Below are positions 24,759-33,716 of a stretch of 64,000 bases of DNA, in pieces; positions within the stretch are counted from its first letter, which is position 1; every line of letters begins with the position of its first letter. The notes beneath the pieces are model-generated. The model was not told where the DNA came from. It saw only the letters and a list, made by a program, of their open reading frames with translations, and searched no databases. The stretch spans positions 62,001-126,000 of the forward strand of contig JADJAD010000009.1 in NCBI GenBank assembly GCA_016704465.1, written 5' to 3'. The translations under genes and the position numbers were made by a program. The stretch comes from Gemmatimonadota bacterium. GTDB lineage: Bacteria > Gemmatimonadota > Gemmatimonadetes > Gemmatimonadales > Gemmatimonadaceae.

Positions 24759-25670
24759 TCACCCGTCGCCCCGAGTGATCTCGACGCCGGTCAGGGCGTG
24801 CCAGCGTGCCTGCAGCGATGCGTCGATCGACGCGTCGTCAACGATGCAGCGTTGCAGGACGGGGGCGTCGAGCGTGCGCCCGTGCAGCGCGAGGTGTTGG
24901 ACAATCGCCACGTACGAATCGGCCCCGGCCACCAGTACCGAGACGCCGTCCTGTTCCAGGCGCGTGGCAATCTCGCCCGGGTCGGCGGCGGGGGCGGTGC
25001 TCAGGCGTCCACCCGCAATGAGGGGGGCGACGAGGCCCTCCACGAGGCCGAGTCGACTGGAGAACGGGAGCAGGGTGAGGGTGTGATCTCGTCTCCCGAG
25101 GCGAGCCGACTGTGCGGCAGCTCGCGCCGCCGACAATAGCTCGCGGTGGGTCAGCGCGCGTTCTGGTACGTTCCCCTCCGTTGAACGATGGTGGAGGACT
25201 ATCACCTCCTCAGGCGCGCCCTCCGCGTCGATCTCTCCCTCGAGGCGCAGCCCCTCGTGCAGCGTCAGGTCGATGTCTCGCGTGTCGGTTCCGTGTCGCC
25301 AGGTCGCGCGAGACGGGGCCTCGTCGAGCAGCACTCGCGGCATCTTCTCCGGCAGTCGCCCTGCCAGCGCGCGCGTGGTGAAGACCGCCGCCACCCGAGC
25401 GCGTTCGAGCTCGTGCGCGATCGCGTCGTTCGAGTCGTTCGGGTCGAGGAGGAGCGCTGCTCGTCCATCGCTGGCGGCCAGCGCGACGAGGAACTGGGGG
25501 CACGCCGGGAGGAGCAGCGCCGCGCGATGTCCGTGAAGTGTGCGCACCAGCGGGCCGGTCCGTTGCAGCAACGCCACGCCCGCGGCGACCAGACGTCGGC
25601 TTTCGAACCCGTCAATCGCGCCGTTGGCGGCGGCCAGCGCCAGCGGGAGAAACGCGAGGGGGTCGGTCAT
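24759..25670 (-). CDS. Truncated, degenerate AMP-binding (ANL superfamily) protein
   Basis: Protein of about 303 aa that looks like the N-terminal two-thirds of an acyl-CoA synthetase/acyl-adenylating enzyme. It has HGHRAALLLPACPQFLVALA near the start, a region matching the substrate-side subdomain, and HRSTEGNVPERALTHREL where ANL enzymes have the P-loop TSGTTGxPKGV followed by THR. The loop is badly degenerate (STEGNVPER), and the later adenylate motifs and the whole C-terminal lid are absent. The frame ends naturally 65 bases after the HD-GYP gene. It could be a decaying gene or a non-catalytic acyl or nucleotide binder; its clean codon bias favours a maintained protein. Confidence 0.65.
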   Translation of the reverse strand: MTDPLAFLPLALAAANGAIDGFESRRLVAAGVALLQRTGPLVRTLHGHRAALLLPACPQFLVALAASDGRAALLLDPNDSNDAIAHELERARVAAVFTTRALAGRLPEKMPRVLLDEAPSRATWRHGTDTRDIDLTLHEGLRLEGEIDAEGAPEEVIVLHHRSTEGNVPERALTHRELLSAARAAAQSARLGRRDHTLTLLPFSSRLGLVEGLVAPLIAGGRLSTAPAADPGEIATRLEQDGVSVLVAGADSYVAIVQHLALHGRTLDAPVLQRCIVDDASIDASLQARWHALTGVEITRGDG

Positions 25671-25849
25671 GGATGGGTGACGTGGAAAAGTTCGGTACGC
25701 TGGCGCGTCTTGGTGTGCATGGCGTCGCCGGCGCGGCAGTGCGTCCGGTGGGCGAGGACCGGGGTCGACTGGGACCAATCGTCGGCGCAGAAAGCTAGTC
25801 GAGGCGCGGGATGCCAGGTGGCCGGCTCGTTAGGTGCCCGCGTCGATAT

Positions 25850-25865
25850 TGTGACAAGTATCACA
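25850..25865. promoter_or_regulatory. CRP/FNR-family palindrome upstream of glmM
   Basis: The sequence TGTGACAAGTATCACA is an exact TGTGA-N6-TCACA palindrome, the classic binding form for CRP-type regulators. It lies in the 261-base divergent spacer between the ANL-like gene and glmM. Its centre is about 53 bases upstream of the likely transcription start of glmM. No CRP-family regulator is encoded in this window, so the binding protein is unknown. Confidence 0.6.
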
Positions 25866-25876
25866 CCGTAAGTTCC

Positions 25877-25904
25877 TTGTGCGCAACAACTTCGCGACTA
25901 CATT
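25877..25904 (+). promoter_or_regulatory. Candidate glmM promoter
   Basis: TTGTGC (25877-25882) and TACATT (25899-25904) are separated by 16 bases and fit a weak sigma-70-type promoter. Transcription would begin near 25911, about 20 bases before the GGAGAC ribosome site and ATG of glmM. The CRP-like palindrome sits just upstream. Confidence 0.45.
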
Positions 25905-25931
25905 CCGCTGCTCGGTGAACGGAGACACTTG

Positions 25932-27302
25932 ATGAACTTGGACGGGTTGATGGTCAGCGTGTCCGGCGTCCGCGGTCGCGTGGGCGAGGCGCTGACGCCC
26001 GAAGTCGTGTGCCAGTTTGCTGCCGCGTTCGGGGCCTTCTCCGTCGCGCGTTCCACCTCGAAGCTGATCGTGGTTGGTCGGGACAGTCGGGTCTCGGGAC
26101 CGATGTTCCATCGCGCGGTGCTCGCGGCGCTGCAGTCCGTGGGGGCCGACGTCGTGGATATCGGCATGGCGCCGACTCCGACCGTCCAAATGGAGGTGGA
26201 GCGCCTGCACGCGGCCGGAGGGTTGGCCATCACGGCTAGCCACAATCCCGTTGAGTGGAACGCCCTGAAGTTCATCTCGTCGTCCGGACTCTTCCTCGAC
26301 GCGCAGGAAGGGGAGGCGATGCGCAGCGTACTCGAGCGCGGTGTTCCACGTGCCACGTGGGACGCACTCGGCAATGTGCGGGCGGATGAGACGGCGATCG
26401 ATCACCACATCGAGGCGATTCTCGCCCTGCCGTTCCTCGACGTGGCGGGGATCCGGGCGCGCGCGTTTCCGGTGGCGCTCGATAGCTGCCACGGGGCGGG
26501 GGTCACGATCTTTCCTCGCCTGCTCGAGCGCCTGGGTTGCCGCGTGAGCGCGATCAACCTGGAGCCGCACGGCCGCTTCCATCGACCACCGGAGCCGGTG
26601 GCGGAAAACCTTGGCGAGCTGGAACGACTGGTCAGCGCGAGCGGCGCAGTGGTGGGCTTCGCCACGGATCCCGATGTCGATCGTTTGGCGCTGGTGTCGG
26701 AACAGGGCAAGGCGATCGGCGAGGATTACACCCTGGCGTTGGCCGCGCGCGTGGTGCTGGCCCGCACGCCCGGACCGGTCGTCACAAACCTGTCGACGTC
26801 CCGCATCGTCGCCGATGTCGTGGCCGAGGCGGGGTGCGAGCTGGTGCTCGCCCCCGTGGGCGAGGTGAACGTCGCCGTGAAGATGCGGAGCGTCGGCGCG
26901 GTGGTCGGCGGCGAGGGGAATGGCGGGGTTATCCTCCCCGACCTGCACCTCGGCCGGGACGCCCCGCTCGCCGCCGCGCTGATCCTGCAACTGTTGCACG
27001 AATCCGACGGCACGTTGTCTGCAATGGTGGCGCGATATCCGCAGTACCGGATCGTGAAGGACAAGCTGGATCGCCCTGCGGCACCGCTCGACGCGGTGTA
27101 TGGGACGCTCCAGGAAGCGTTGCCGGGTGCTGCGGTCGATCGGCAGGATGGCCTGCGGCTCACGTGGCCCGATCGATGGGTTCACGTTCGGCCGTCGGGG
27201 ACCGAGCCGATCGTGCGAGTCATTGCCGAAGCGCCATCCGAAGTTGAGGCACGGGAACTGGTTCGTCGCTGTCGGGCGCCGCTCGACGCGATGTCAGCAT
27301 AA
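25932..27302 (+). CDS. glmM: Phosphoglucosamine mutase
   Basis: Phosphohexomutase converting glucosamine-6-P to glucosamine-1-P for cell-wall UDP-GlcNAc, about 456 aa. It has the four phosphohexomutase sites: the phosphoserine loop ITASHNPVEWNALKF, the metal site DPDVDRLALV, the sugar-binding GEGNGGVI, and the phosphate-binding VRPSGTEPIVRV near the C-terminus. The whole-family signature also fits phosphomannomutase/phosphoglucomutase, but glmS lies only 17 bases downstream, which favours GlmM. The ATG at 25932 follows GGAGAC, and a TTG one codon earlier is an alternative. The 'GEGNGG' loop resembles archaeal-type phosphoglucosamine mutases. Confidence 0.85.
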   Translation: MNLDGLMVSVSGVRGRVGEALTPEVVCQFAAAFGAFSVARSTSKLIVVGRDSRVSGPMFHRAVLAALQSVGADVVDIGMAPTPTVQMEVERLHAAGGLAITASHNPVEWNALKFISSSGLFLDAQEGEAMRSVLERGVPRATWDALGNVRADETAIDHHIEAILALPFLDVAGIRARAFPVALDSCHGAGVTIFPRLLERLGCRVSAINLEPHGRFHRPPEPVAENLGELERLVSASGAVVGFATDPDVDRLALVSEQGKAIGEDYTLALAARVVLARTPGPVVTNLSTSRIVADVVAEAGCELVLAPVGEVNVAVKMRSVGAVVGGEGNGGVILPDLHLGRDAPLAAALILQLLHESDGTLSAMVARYPQYRIVKDKLDRPAAPLDAVYGTLQEALPGAAVDRQDGLRLTWPDRWVHVRPSGTEPIVRVIAEAPSEVEARELVRRCRAPLDAMSA

Positions 27303-27319
27303 ATCCACGCGAGACTACC

Positions 27320-29146
<1,827 letters not shown>

Positions 29147-29164
29147 GCCGCGACATCAGGTCGA

Positions 29165-29194
29165 GTGGGGCGGGGCCTTCGGGCGCCGCCCCAC
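29165..29194 (+). terminator. Hairpin terminator after glmS
   Basis: GTGGGGCGG (29165-29173) pairs with CCGCCCCAC (29186-29194) around a 12-base GC-rich loop, 18 bases after the glmS stop. It is followed only by a short T-run (CGTTTCCC). It probably ends the glmM-glmS transcript and insulates the arsenic module. Confidence 0.7.
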
Positions 29195-29281
29195 AGTCGT
29201 TTCCCAAGGACCGAGCCCTCCGATCGGGACCTCGCCGTGTGCGTGGCTCGCGCGGGGGGCGCGCGACGTACGCAAGGCATA

Positions 29282-29310
29282 TTGACGTTCGTCGATGTAT
29301 GGTGTATCAT
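29282..29310 (+). promoter_or_regulatory. arsR promoter, probably giving a leaderless transcript
   Basis: TTGACG (29282-29287) and TATCAT (29305-29310) are exactly 17 bases apart, close to the sigma-70 consensus. The ATG of arsR is at 29316, only five bases after the -10, so transcription should start at or next to the start codon. The spacer holds TCGATGTATG (29292-29301), a box repeated upstream of the next gene, which is a candidate ArsR operator. Confidence 0.75.
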
Positions 29311-29315
29311 GCGCC

Positions 29316-29681
29316 ATGACTCGCCTGCTCGAAATCGTCGAACGACAACTCGGGGATCGCTGCTGCGACCGGCAGGCGCGCCCCAGCATCGCGTCGCGCG
29401 ATGCAGAACGGCTGGCGGGCGAGATCCAGATCTTCGCGCACCCGGTCCGCCTGCAGTTGCTCGACGTGCTCGCGCGCAACGAGGGGCGCGTCTGCGTCTG
29501 CGACCTCGAGGCCGCGGTCCCGGTCAAGCAGCCAACCGTGTCGCATCATCTGCGCATCCTGCGCGAGGCGGGGGTGGTCGAGTCGGAGCGGGTCGGGCAG
29601 TGGATGTACTATCGGGTGCGTCGAGACGTGCTCGGCGCACTGCGGGACCGGTTCGGCGCGCTGCTGGATGCGTTCGCATGA
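29316..29681 (+). CDS. arsR: ArsR-family arsenic-responsive repressor
   Basis: Small winged-helix metalloregulator, 121 aa from the ATG at 29316. The helix-turn-helix reads VKQPTVSHHLRILREAGVV, preceded by the arsenic-type ligand motif C60-V-C62-D-L in helix 3, as in classical ArsR (CVCDL). A second cysteine pair, C16-C17, near the N-terminus could supply a third thiol. Such proteins repress ars genes until As(III) or Sb(III) binds. The neighbours support this: an ArsN2-ArsM fusion and an aquaporin follow on the same strand. A conserved box in its own promoter and upstream of the next transcription unit suggests autoregulation. Confidence 0.93.
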   Translation: MTRLLEIVERQLGDRCCDRQARPSIASRDAERLAGEIQIFAHPVRLQLLDVLARNEGRVCVCDLEAAVPVKQPTVSHHLRILREAGVVESERVGQWMYYRVRRDVLGALRDRFGALLDAFA

Positions 29682-29695
29682 GGCGTTTCCCTTTT

Positions 29696-29724
29696 TTGAC
29701 CAGGTGCATCGATGTGTGTCGATA
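29696..29724 (+). promoter_or_regulatory. Candidate second ArsR-controlled promoter/operator
   Basis: TTGACC (29696-29701) follows a T-run and is trailed by the box TCGATGTGTG (29709-29718), which matches the arsR-promoter box TCGATGTATG in nine of ten positions. The box lies within an ATCGA-N6-TCGAT dyad (29708-29723). A weak -10 (GATAGA or TCGATA) lies near 29719-29726. If used, it would start transcripts for the ArsN2-ArsM gene. Confidence 0.4.
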
Positions 29725-29882
29725 GACAGAACTGCCGTGACGTATTGGGCGCGCCGTGGACAGTCGACGGGCAGGACACCGCTGGCACGCGGAGCGCGGA
29801 CCGCACGCGCGTGCCGCAGCTGGCGCCCACGGTCTACCGTCCGGCCAACAGCGTCCCGTCCATTTCGAGCTGCTCTTGTTAG
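29712..29882 (+). CDS. Possible 56-aa Cys-containing small protein in the ars module
   Basis: An open frame of 56 codons, ATG to TAG, lies in the 315-base gap between arsR and the ArsN2-ArsM gene. It begins MCVDRQNC and ends SISSCSC, so cysteines cluster at both ends and the last three residues form Cys-Ser-Cys, a thiol pair that could bind As(III). It is not a family I recognise. Against it: there is no ribosome site, its ATG falls inside the candidate operator dyad, and codon bias is weaker than in the neighbours. It would have to be translated from the arsR transcript. The remainder of the gap (29883-29996) shows nothing beyond the next gene's AGGTGAGA ribosome site. Confidence 0.3.
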   Translation: MCVDRQNCRDVLGAPWTVDGQDTAGTRSADRTRVPQLAPTVYRPANSVPSISSCSC

Positions 29883-29996
29883 GCACGATGTGCACCCCCC
29901 CCGCGCGCGGTCGGGGGCATGGCCGGGCTCTGCCTGGCGTGCTGGTCGTGAGCTCCGCAGTGTGTTCGGGACGGTCGACCCTCAACAGGTGAGAGC

Positions 29997-31607
29997 ATGA
30001 CGGACGCCACGTATTCCATCCGCAGTGCGACTGTCCATGACCTGCCGGCCGTGCAGGGGTTGCTGGCGACGGCCATGTTGCCGCTCGATGGCCTGGAGTC
30101 GCAGTTCGGCGAGGGCTACGCGATCGCCGAGTCTGGCGGGGTGGCGATCGGTGTAGAGGGGATGGAAGTGTACGGCGATGCGGGGCTGCTGCGATCGGCG
30201 GCCGTCGATCCGTCGTGGCGTGGACGGGGGGTGGGCGTCGCGCTGACACGGGACCGACTGTCGTGGGCGGCGACGCGCGGGCTCCGGGAAGTGTGGCTCC
30301 TGACCACGACCTCGGCGGACTACTTCCCGCGCTTCGGATTCGTGCGCGTCGCTCGAGACGAGGCGCCTGATGCGGTGAAGCACTCGATCGAATTCGCCGA
30401 GGCATGTCCGGCATCTGCCGTCGCCATGCGTCGGCTCCTGACCTACCCCGAGCACGACCCCGAGCACGACCCCGACGACCCTGGGCCCGGACTCGCCGCA
30501 TCCTGGCTTCACGATCGCTCGACCAACGCTGATCGGTCCTGCGTTGACCGGTGCCGCGACTTCGGCGCGGCGCACAGGACACTCCCTTCACCACGAGACC
30601 ACACTGACATGTCAGACAACCAGGAAGGCTGCTGCGCCCCAGGCTGCTGCGACGACGGTGCGAAGACCGCGACGATATCCGTGCGCGGTTCGAAGCCTGC
30701 GGAGGCGACGGCCTCACCGGCACGCGTGACGGCGACGGCGCCGGTGACTTCCACTCCGGACGACACGGGTGAGGCGGTGCGGGCGACCGTGCGTGACAAA
30801 TACTCGGCAGCGGCACGTCGCGCCGCCGAGGGGGCGTCGGCCTCGTGCGGCTGTGGAACGACGTGCTGCGGTGAGTCGGCGGAGGTCTGGGACCCGATCA
30901 CGTCGGACCTGTACGACTCCGGCGAGACCGAGGGGATTCCGCCCGAGGCACTGCTCGCCTCGCTCGGGTGCGGGAACCCGACCGCGCTGGCCGCACTCGC
31001 CAGTGGCGAGGTCGTGCTGGACCTCGGCTCAGGCGGTGGAATCGACGTGCTGCTGTCGGCGCGTCGTGTCGGGCCGACGGGGAAGGCCTATGGACTGGAC
31101 ATGACCGATGCGATGCTCGCGCTGGCGCGTGAAAACCAGGCGCGCGCCGGGGCGACGAACGTGGAGTTCCTCAAGGGCGAGATCGAACACATCCCGCTGC
31201 CCGACGCCAGCGTCGACGTCATCATCTCCAACTGCGTCATCAACCTGTCGGCCGACAAGGCGCAGGTCCTGCGCGAGGCGCATCGGGTCCTGCGCCCGGG
31301 GGGGCGCTTCGCGGTGTCGGACGTGGTGCTGCGGGGCGTGCTGCCCGATGCCGTGCGGGAGAGCGTGGCGCTGTGGACCGGCTGTGTGTCCGGTGCGCTG
31401 CACGAGGATGAGTACCGTGCGCTCCTCGTCGACGCAGGGTTCGGCGACGTCGATATCGAGGTCACGCGCGTCTACACGTCGGAAGATGCCACGGCACTGC
31501 TCGACGCGGCGGGGCTCGCCGACCAGCAGCTCGCCTCCGAGGTGGAGGGGAAGGTCGTCAGTGCCTTCGTGCGCGCGCGCAAGACGCCTGTCTCGACGGT
31601 GGACTAG
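29997..31607 (+). CDS. arsM: ArsN2 acetyltransferase - ArsM arsenite methyltransferase fusion
   Basis: One frame of 536 codons with two arsenic enzymes. Residues 1-148 are a GNAT domain of the ArsN2 type (LPAVQGLLATAMLPLDGLE, AGLLRSAAVDPSWRGRGVGV, EVWLLTTTSADYFPRFGF, ACPASAVAMRRLL). A linker of about 55 residues follows with a duplicated PEHD. Residues 205-536 are an As(III) SAM-methyltransferase: Cys-rich N-terminus (CC at 212-213 and 217-218, SCGCGTTCCG at 283-292), SAM loop LDLGSGGGID, and the three conserved As-binding cysteines C325 (GCGNP), C413 (SNCVINLS) and C463 (TGCVSGA). An ATG at codon 205 could also start ArsM alone, but no stop separates the two parts. ArsM makes methylarsenicals; the ArsN2 substrate is unproven. 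Confidence 0.88.
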   Translation: MTDATYSIRSATVHDLPAVQGLLATAMLPLDGLESQFGEGYAIAESGGVAIGVEGMEVYGDAGLLRSAAVDPSWRGRGVGVALTRDRLSWAATRGLREVWLLTTTSADYFPRFGFVRVARDEAPDAVKHSIEFAEACPASAVAMRRLLTYPEHDPEHDPDDPGPGLAASWLHDRSTNADRSCVDRCRDFGAAHRTLPSPRDHTDMSDNQEGCCAPGCCDDGAKTATISVRGSKPAEATASPARVTATAPVTSTPDDTGEAVRATVRDKYSAAARRAAEGASASCGCGTTCCGESAEVWDPITSDLYDSGETEGIPPEALLASLGCGNPTALAALASGEVVLDLGSGGGIDVLLSARRVGPTGKAYGLDMTDAMLALARENQARAGATNVEFLKGEIEHIPLPDASVDVIISNCVINLSADKAQVLREAHRVLRPGGRFAVSDVVLRGVLPDAVRESVALWTGCVSGALHEDEYRALLVDAGFGDVDIEVTRVYTSEDATALLDAAGLADQQLASEVEGKVVSAFVRARKTPVSTVD

Positions 31608-31635
31608 CGCCCGAGGGCGCCCGAGGCAGTCGTAG

Positions 31636-31677
31636 GCGTTGGGGCGCGGCAACGCGATCGGTGCCGCGCCCCAACGC
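31636..31677. terminator. Perfect 16-bp hairpin after the ArsN2-ArsM gene
   Basis: GCGTTGGGGCGCGGCA (31636-31651) and its exact complement (31662-31677) enclose a 10-base loop, 28 bases after the stop. No T-tract follows, so it is either a factor-independent but U-poor terminator or an mRNA-stabilising structure. It would reduce expression of the aquaporin relative to arsM. The rest of the 251-base gap shows no gene. Confidence 0.65.
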
Positions 31678-31858
31678 TCTCGGCGTACCGACTGGCGCTC
31701 GGGTGTCTCACGCCGCACCATTGAGGGCGCGTTTCGGCCGGTGTGCGTGAACCGGACGGGCGCGAGGCGCACATCGTGCGCGCGGCACGAGTCGCCGGTC
31801 CCTCCCCGGTTCGTGTCGGCATTCGTCGTGGGCGGGAACTCACGGGTGACCCCTGCGC

Positions 31859-32521
31859 ATGGCCGATACCGTCCACTTCTCCCGCCGCCTGCTGTCCGAG
31901 ATGCTCGGTACCGGTCTGCTCGTCCTGCTCGGGACCGGCTGCGTGATGACCAACGTCATCACCCAGGGAGCGTTGGGGCTGACGGGGATCGCGCTTACCT
32001 GGGGGTTCCTGGTCACGGTGCTGATCGCGACATTCGGCGGCATCTCCGGGGCGCACATCAATCCGGCGGTCACGATCGCGTTGACGGTGACCGGGCGCAT
32101 GCCGCCGCGTGAGGCAGCCGGATACATCGCCGCGCAGTGCGGCGGGGCGACCCTCGCCTCGCTCATCCTGCTGGCGACGTTAGGCAATGTCTCGGCACTC
32201 GGCGCCACGCTCCCGACCGTCTCCAACGGCGCGGCGCTGGCCATCGAGTTCTGGTTGTCGTTCGTCCTCATGGCCGCTGTCGATGGCGCCACCTCGGACG
32301 AGCGGTGGGGTGGCGGTGGGGCCGCGGTGGCGATCGGGATGGCAGTGGCGCTGGACGTCCTGATGGGCGGGCCGCTCACCGGTGCGTCGATGAACCCGGC
32401 GCGTTCCCTCGGTCCGGCCCTGATCGGCGGCCGGTGGGATTCGCACTGGATCTACTGGTTGGCCCCGATTGCCGGGACGAGCAGCGCGTCGGTCGCGATG
32501 CGCTGGCTGCGCGGGCGTTAG
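31859..32521 (+). CDS. Aquaporin/MIP-family channel, likely arsenite channel (AqpS-like)
   Basis: Six-helix major intrinsic protein, 220 aa, with both half-helix NPA boxes intact (HINPAVT in loop B and MNPARS in loop E). The start MADTVHFSRRLLSEMLGTGLLVLLGTGCV is typical of bacterial MIP channels. In ars operons such channels (AqpS) let As(III) or methylated trivalent species cross the inner membrane down their gradient. Its place after arsR and the ArsN2-ArsM fusion, with no ArsB, Acr3 or ArsC anywhere in the window, makes arsenical permeation the best guess. A generic glycerol or water role cannot be excluded. dtd follows after seven bases. Confidence 0.85.
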   Translation: MADTVHFSRRLLSEMLGTGLLVLLGTGCVMTNVITQGALGLTGIALTWGFLVTVLIATFGGISGAHINPAVTIALTVTGRMPPREAAGYIAAQCGGATLASLILLATLGNVSALGATLPTVSNGAALAIEFWLSFVLMAAVDGATSDERWGGGGAAVAIGMAVALDVLMGGPLTGASMNPARSLGPALIGGRWDSHWIYWLAPIAGTSSASVAMRWLRGR

Positions 32522-32528
32522 GCACCTC

Positions 32529-32981
32529 TTGCGAGTGCTGGTGCAGCGCGTCGCGCGCGCCGAGGTGCGGATCCGCGAGCCGGACGGGTCGCGGCGGCTC
32601 GCCGGACGGATCGGGGCAGGGCTGTTGCTGCTGGTCGGGCTCACCCACACCGACGCCGAGGAGCAGCTGCGCTGGATGGCGGACAAGATCGTCGGCCTGC
32701 GGATCTTCCAGGATGACGACGACAAGATGAATCGATCGGTGGGCGATGTGGGCGGCAGCCTGCTGGTCGTGTCGCAGTTCACGCTGTACGGCGATGCGGG
32801 CAAGGGGCGGCGCCCCTCGTTCATCGACGCCGCCCGACCCGAGCAGGCCATCCCGTTGTACGAACGGTTCCTCGCCCTGCTGCAGGCGTCGGGGCATCCG
32901 GTCGAGGCGGGCGAGTTCGGGGCGATGATGGAGGTCGAGCTGATCAACGACGGCCCCGTGACCCTCTGGCTGGAGAAGTGA
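32529..32981 (+). CDS. dtd: D-aminoacyl-tRNA deacylase
   Basis: Proofreading enzyme that hydrolyses D-aminoacyl-tRNA and mischarged Gly-tRNA, 150 aa. The start is the TTG at 32529, which gives the canonical opening MRVLVQRVARAEVRI; no ATG fits. The two DTD signatures are present: SQFTLYGDAGKGRRPSF in the middle and the cis-Pro segment NDGPVTLWLE at the C-terminus. It begins seven bases after the aquaporin stop and overlaps maf at TGATG, so aquaporin, dtd and maf are probably one transcript, an arrangement with no obvious functional logic. Confidence 0.93.
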   Translation: MRVLVQRVARAEVRIREPDGSRRLAGRIGAGLLLLVGLTHTDAEEQLRWMADKIVGLRIFQDDDDKMNRSVGDVGGSLLVVSQFTLYGDAGKGRRPSFIDAARPEQAIPLYERFLALLQASGHPVEAGEFGAMMEVELINDGPVTLWLEK

Positions 32982-33577
32982 TGCCGATCCGCGTGATCCT
33001 CGCCTCCCAGTCACCGCGCCGACGCGAACTGCTGCACCAGATCGGGATTGCACACGAGGTGCGGCCTGCCGACATCGATGAGTCGTACCTGCCGCACGAG
33101 GCACCGGCGTCGCACGCCGAGCGCCTGGCGCGCGAGAAGGTGACGGCGCTGAGCACCGCCGATCCGCGCGCGGTCGTCATCGGCGCGGACACGATCGTGG
33201 TCATCGACGGCGCCGTACTGGGAAAGCCAGGGAGCGCAGCCGACGCGGCCCGTATGCTGACGACGCTGAGCGGACGCACCCATTGGGTCTACACGGCAGT
33301 GGCGGTGGCGCGCGGCGACCTGGTGGTGTCGGGAGTGGAGGGGGTCGAGGTGACCTTTCGTGCGCTCACGCCGCGCCAGGTTGACGCATACGTGGCGACC
33401 GGCGAGCCGATGGACAAGGCCGGGGCCTACGGCATCCAGGGATTCGGCGCCACGCTGGTCGAGCGCATCCACGGGGACTACTTCGCCGTGATGGGACTCG
33501 CGCTCGGGCGGCTGGTCGACTTGCTGCGCGAAGTTGGTGTGACGTACCAGCCGGATGGGCTCCGGGACGGCACCTGA
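32981..33577 (+). CDS. maf: Maf-family nucleoside triphosphate pyrophosphatase
   Basis: House-cleaning pyrophosphatase that hydrolyses non-canonical nucleotides, about 198 aa. The N-terminal signature IRVILASQSPRRRELLHQIG, the HAERLAREKV motif, the metal-binding GADTIVVIDGAVLGKP and the C-terminal GAYGIQGFGATLVERIHGDY are diagnostic of the YhdE/YceF family. The ATG at 32981 overlaps the dtd stop by one base. YhdE-type members prefer dTTP/UTP, but I cannot assign specificity by eye. It is followed by a strong bidirectional hairpin. Confidence 0.92.
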   Translation: MPIRVILASQSPRRRELLHQIGIAHEVRPADIDESYLPHEAPASHAERLAREKVTALSTADPRAVVIGADTIVVIDGAVLGKPGSAADAARMLTTLSGRTHWVYTAVAVARGDLVVSGVEGVEVTFRALTPRQVDAYVATGEPMDKAGAYGIQGFGATLVERIHGDYFAVMGLALGRLVDLLREVGVTYQPDGLRDGT

Positions 33578-33664
33578 CGCGGGGACGACCGGCGTCCGTC
33601 CCGGCGTCGATCCAGGCGTGCCGGCGCCCGGATACGAGGCGCGCCGGTGCTGCGCACAACCGAA

Positions 33665-33700
33665 ACGGGGGGACGGATGACGTGCATTCAGTCCCCCCGT
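33665..33700. terminator. Bidirectional hairpin between maf and the LTXXQ protein
   Basis: ACGGGGGGAC (33665-33674) pairs perfectly with GTCCCCCCGT (33691-33700) around a 16-base loop. It lies between two convergent genes, so it can serve both, and there is no T-tract on either side. Confidence 0.7.
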
Positions 33701-33716
33701 CGTGTGTCGGTACCGC

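Noticed and set aside
27303..27319. A glmS ribozyme upstream of glmS
   Set aside because: The gap between glmM and glmS is 17 bases, far too short for the ribozyme.
29288..29310. An inverted repeat ATGTAT...TATCAT within the arsR promoter as an ArsR operator
   Set aside because: Only three of six positions are complementary; the direct TCGATGTRTG box shared with the second promoter is better supported.
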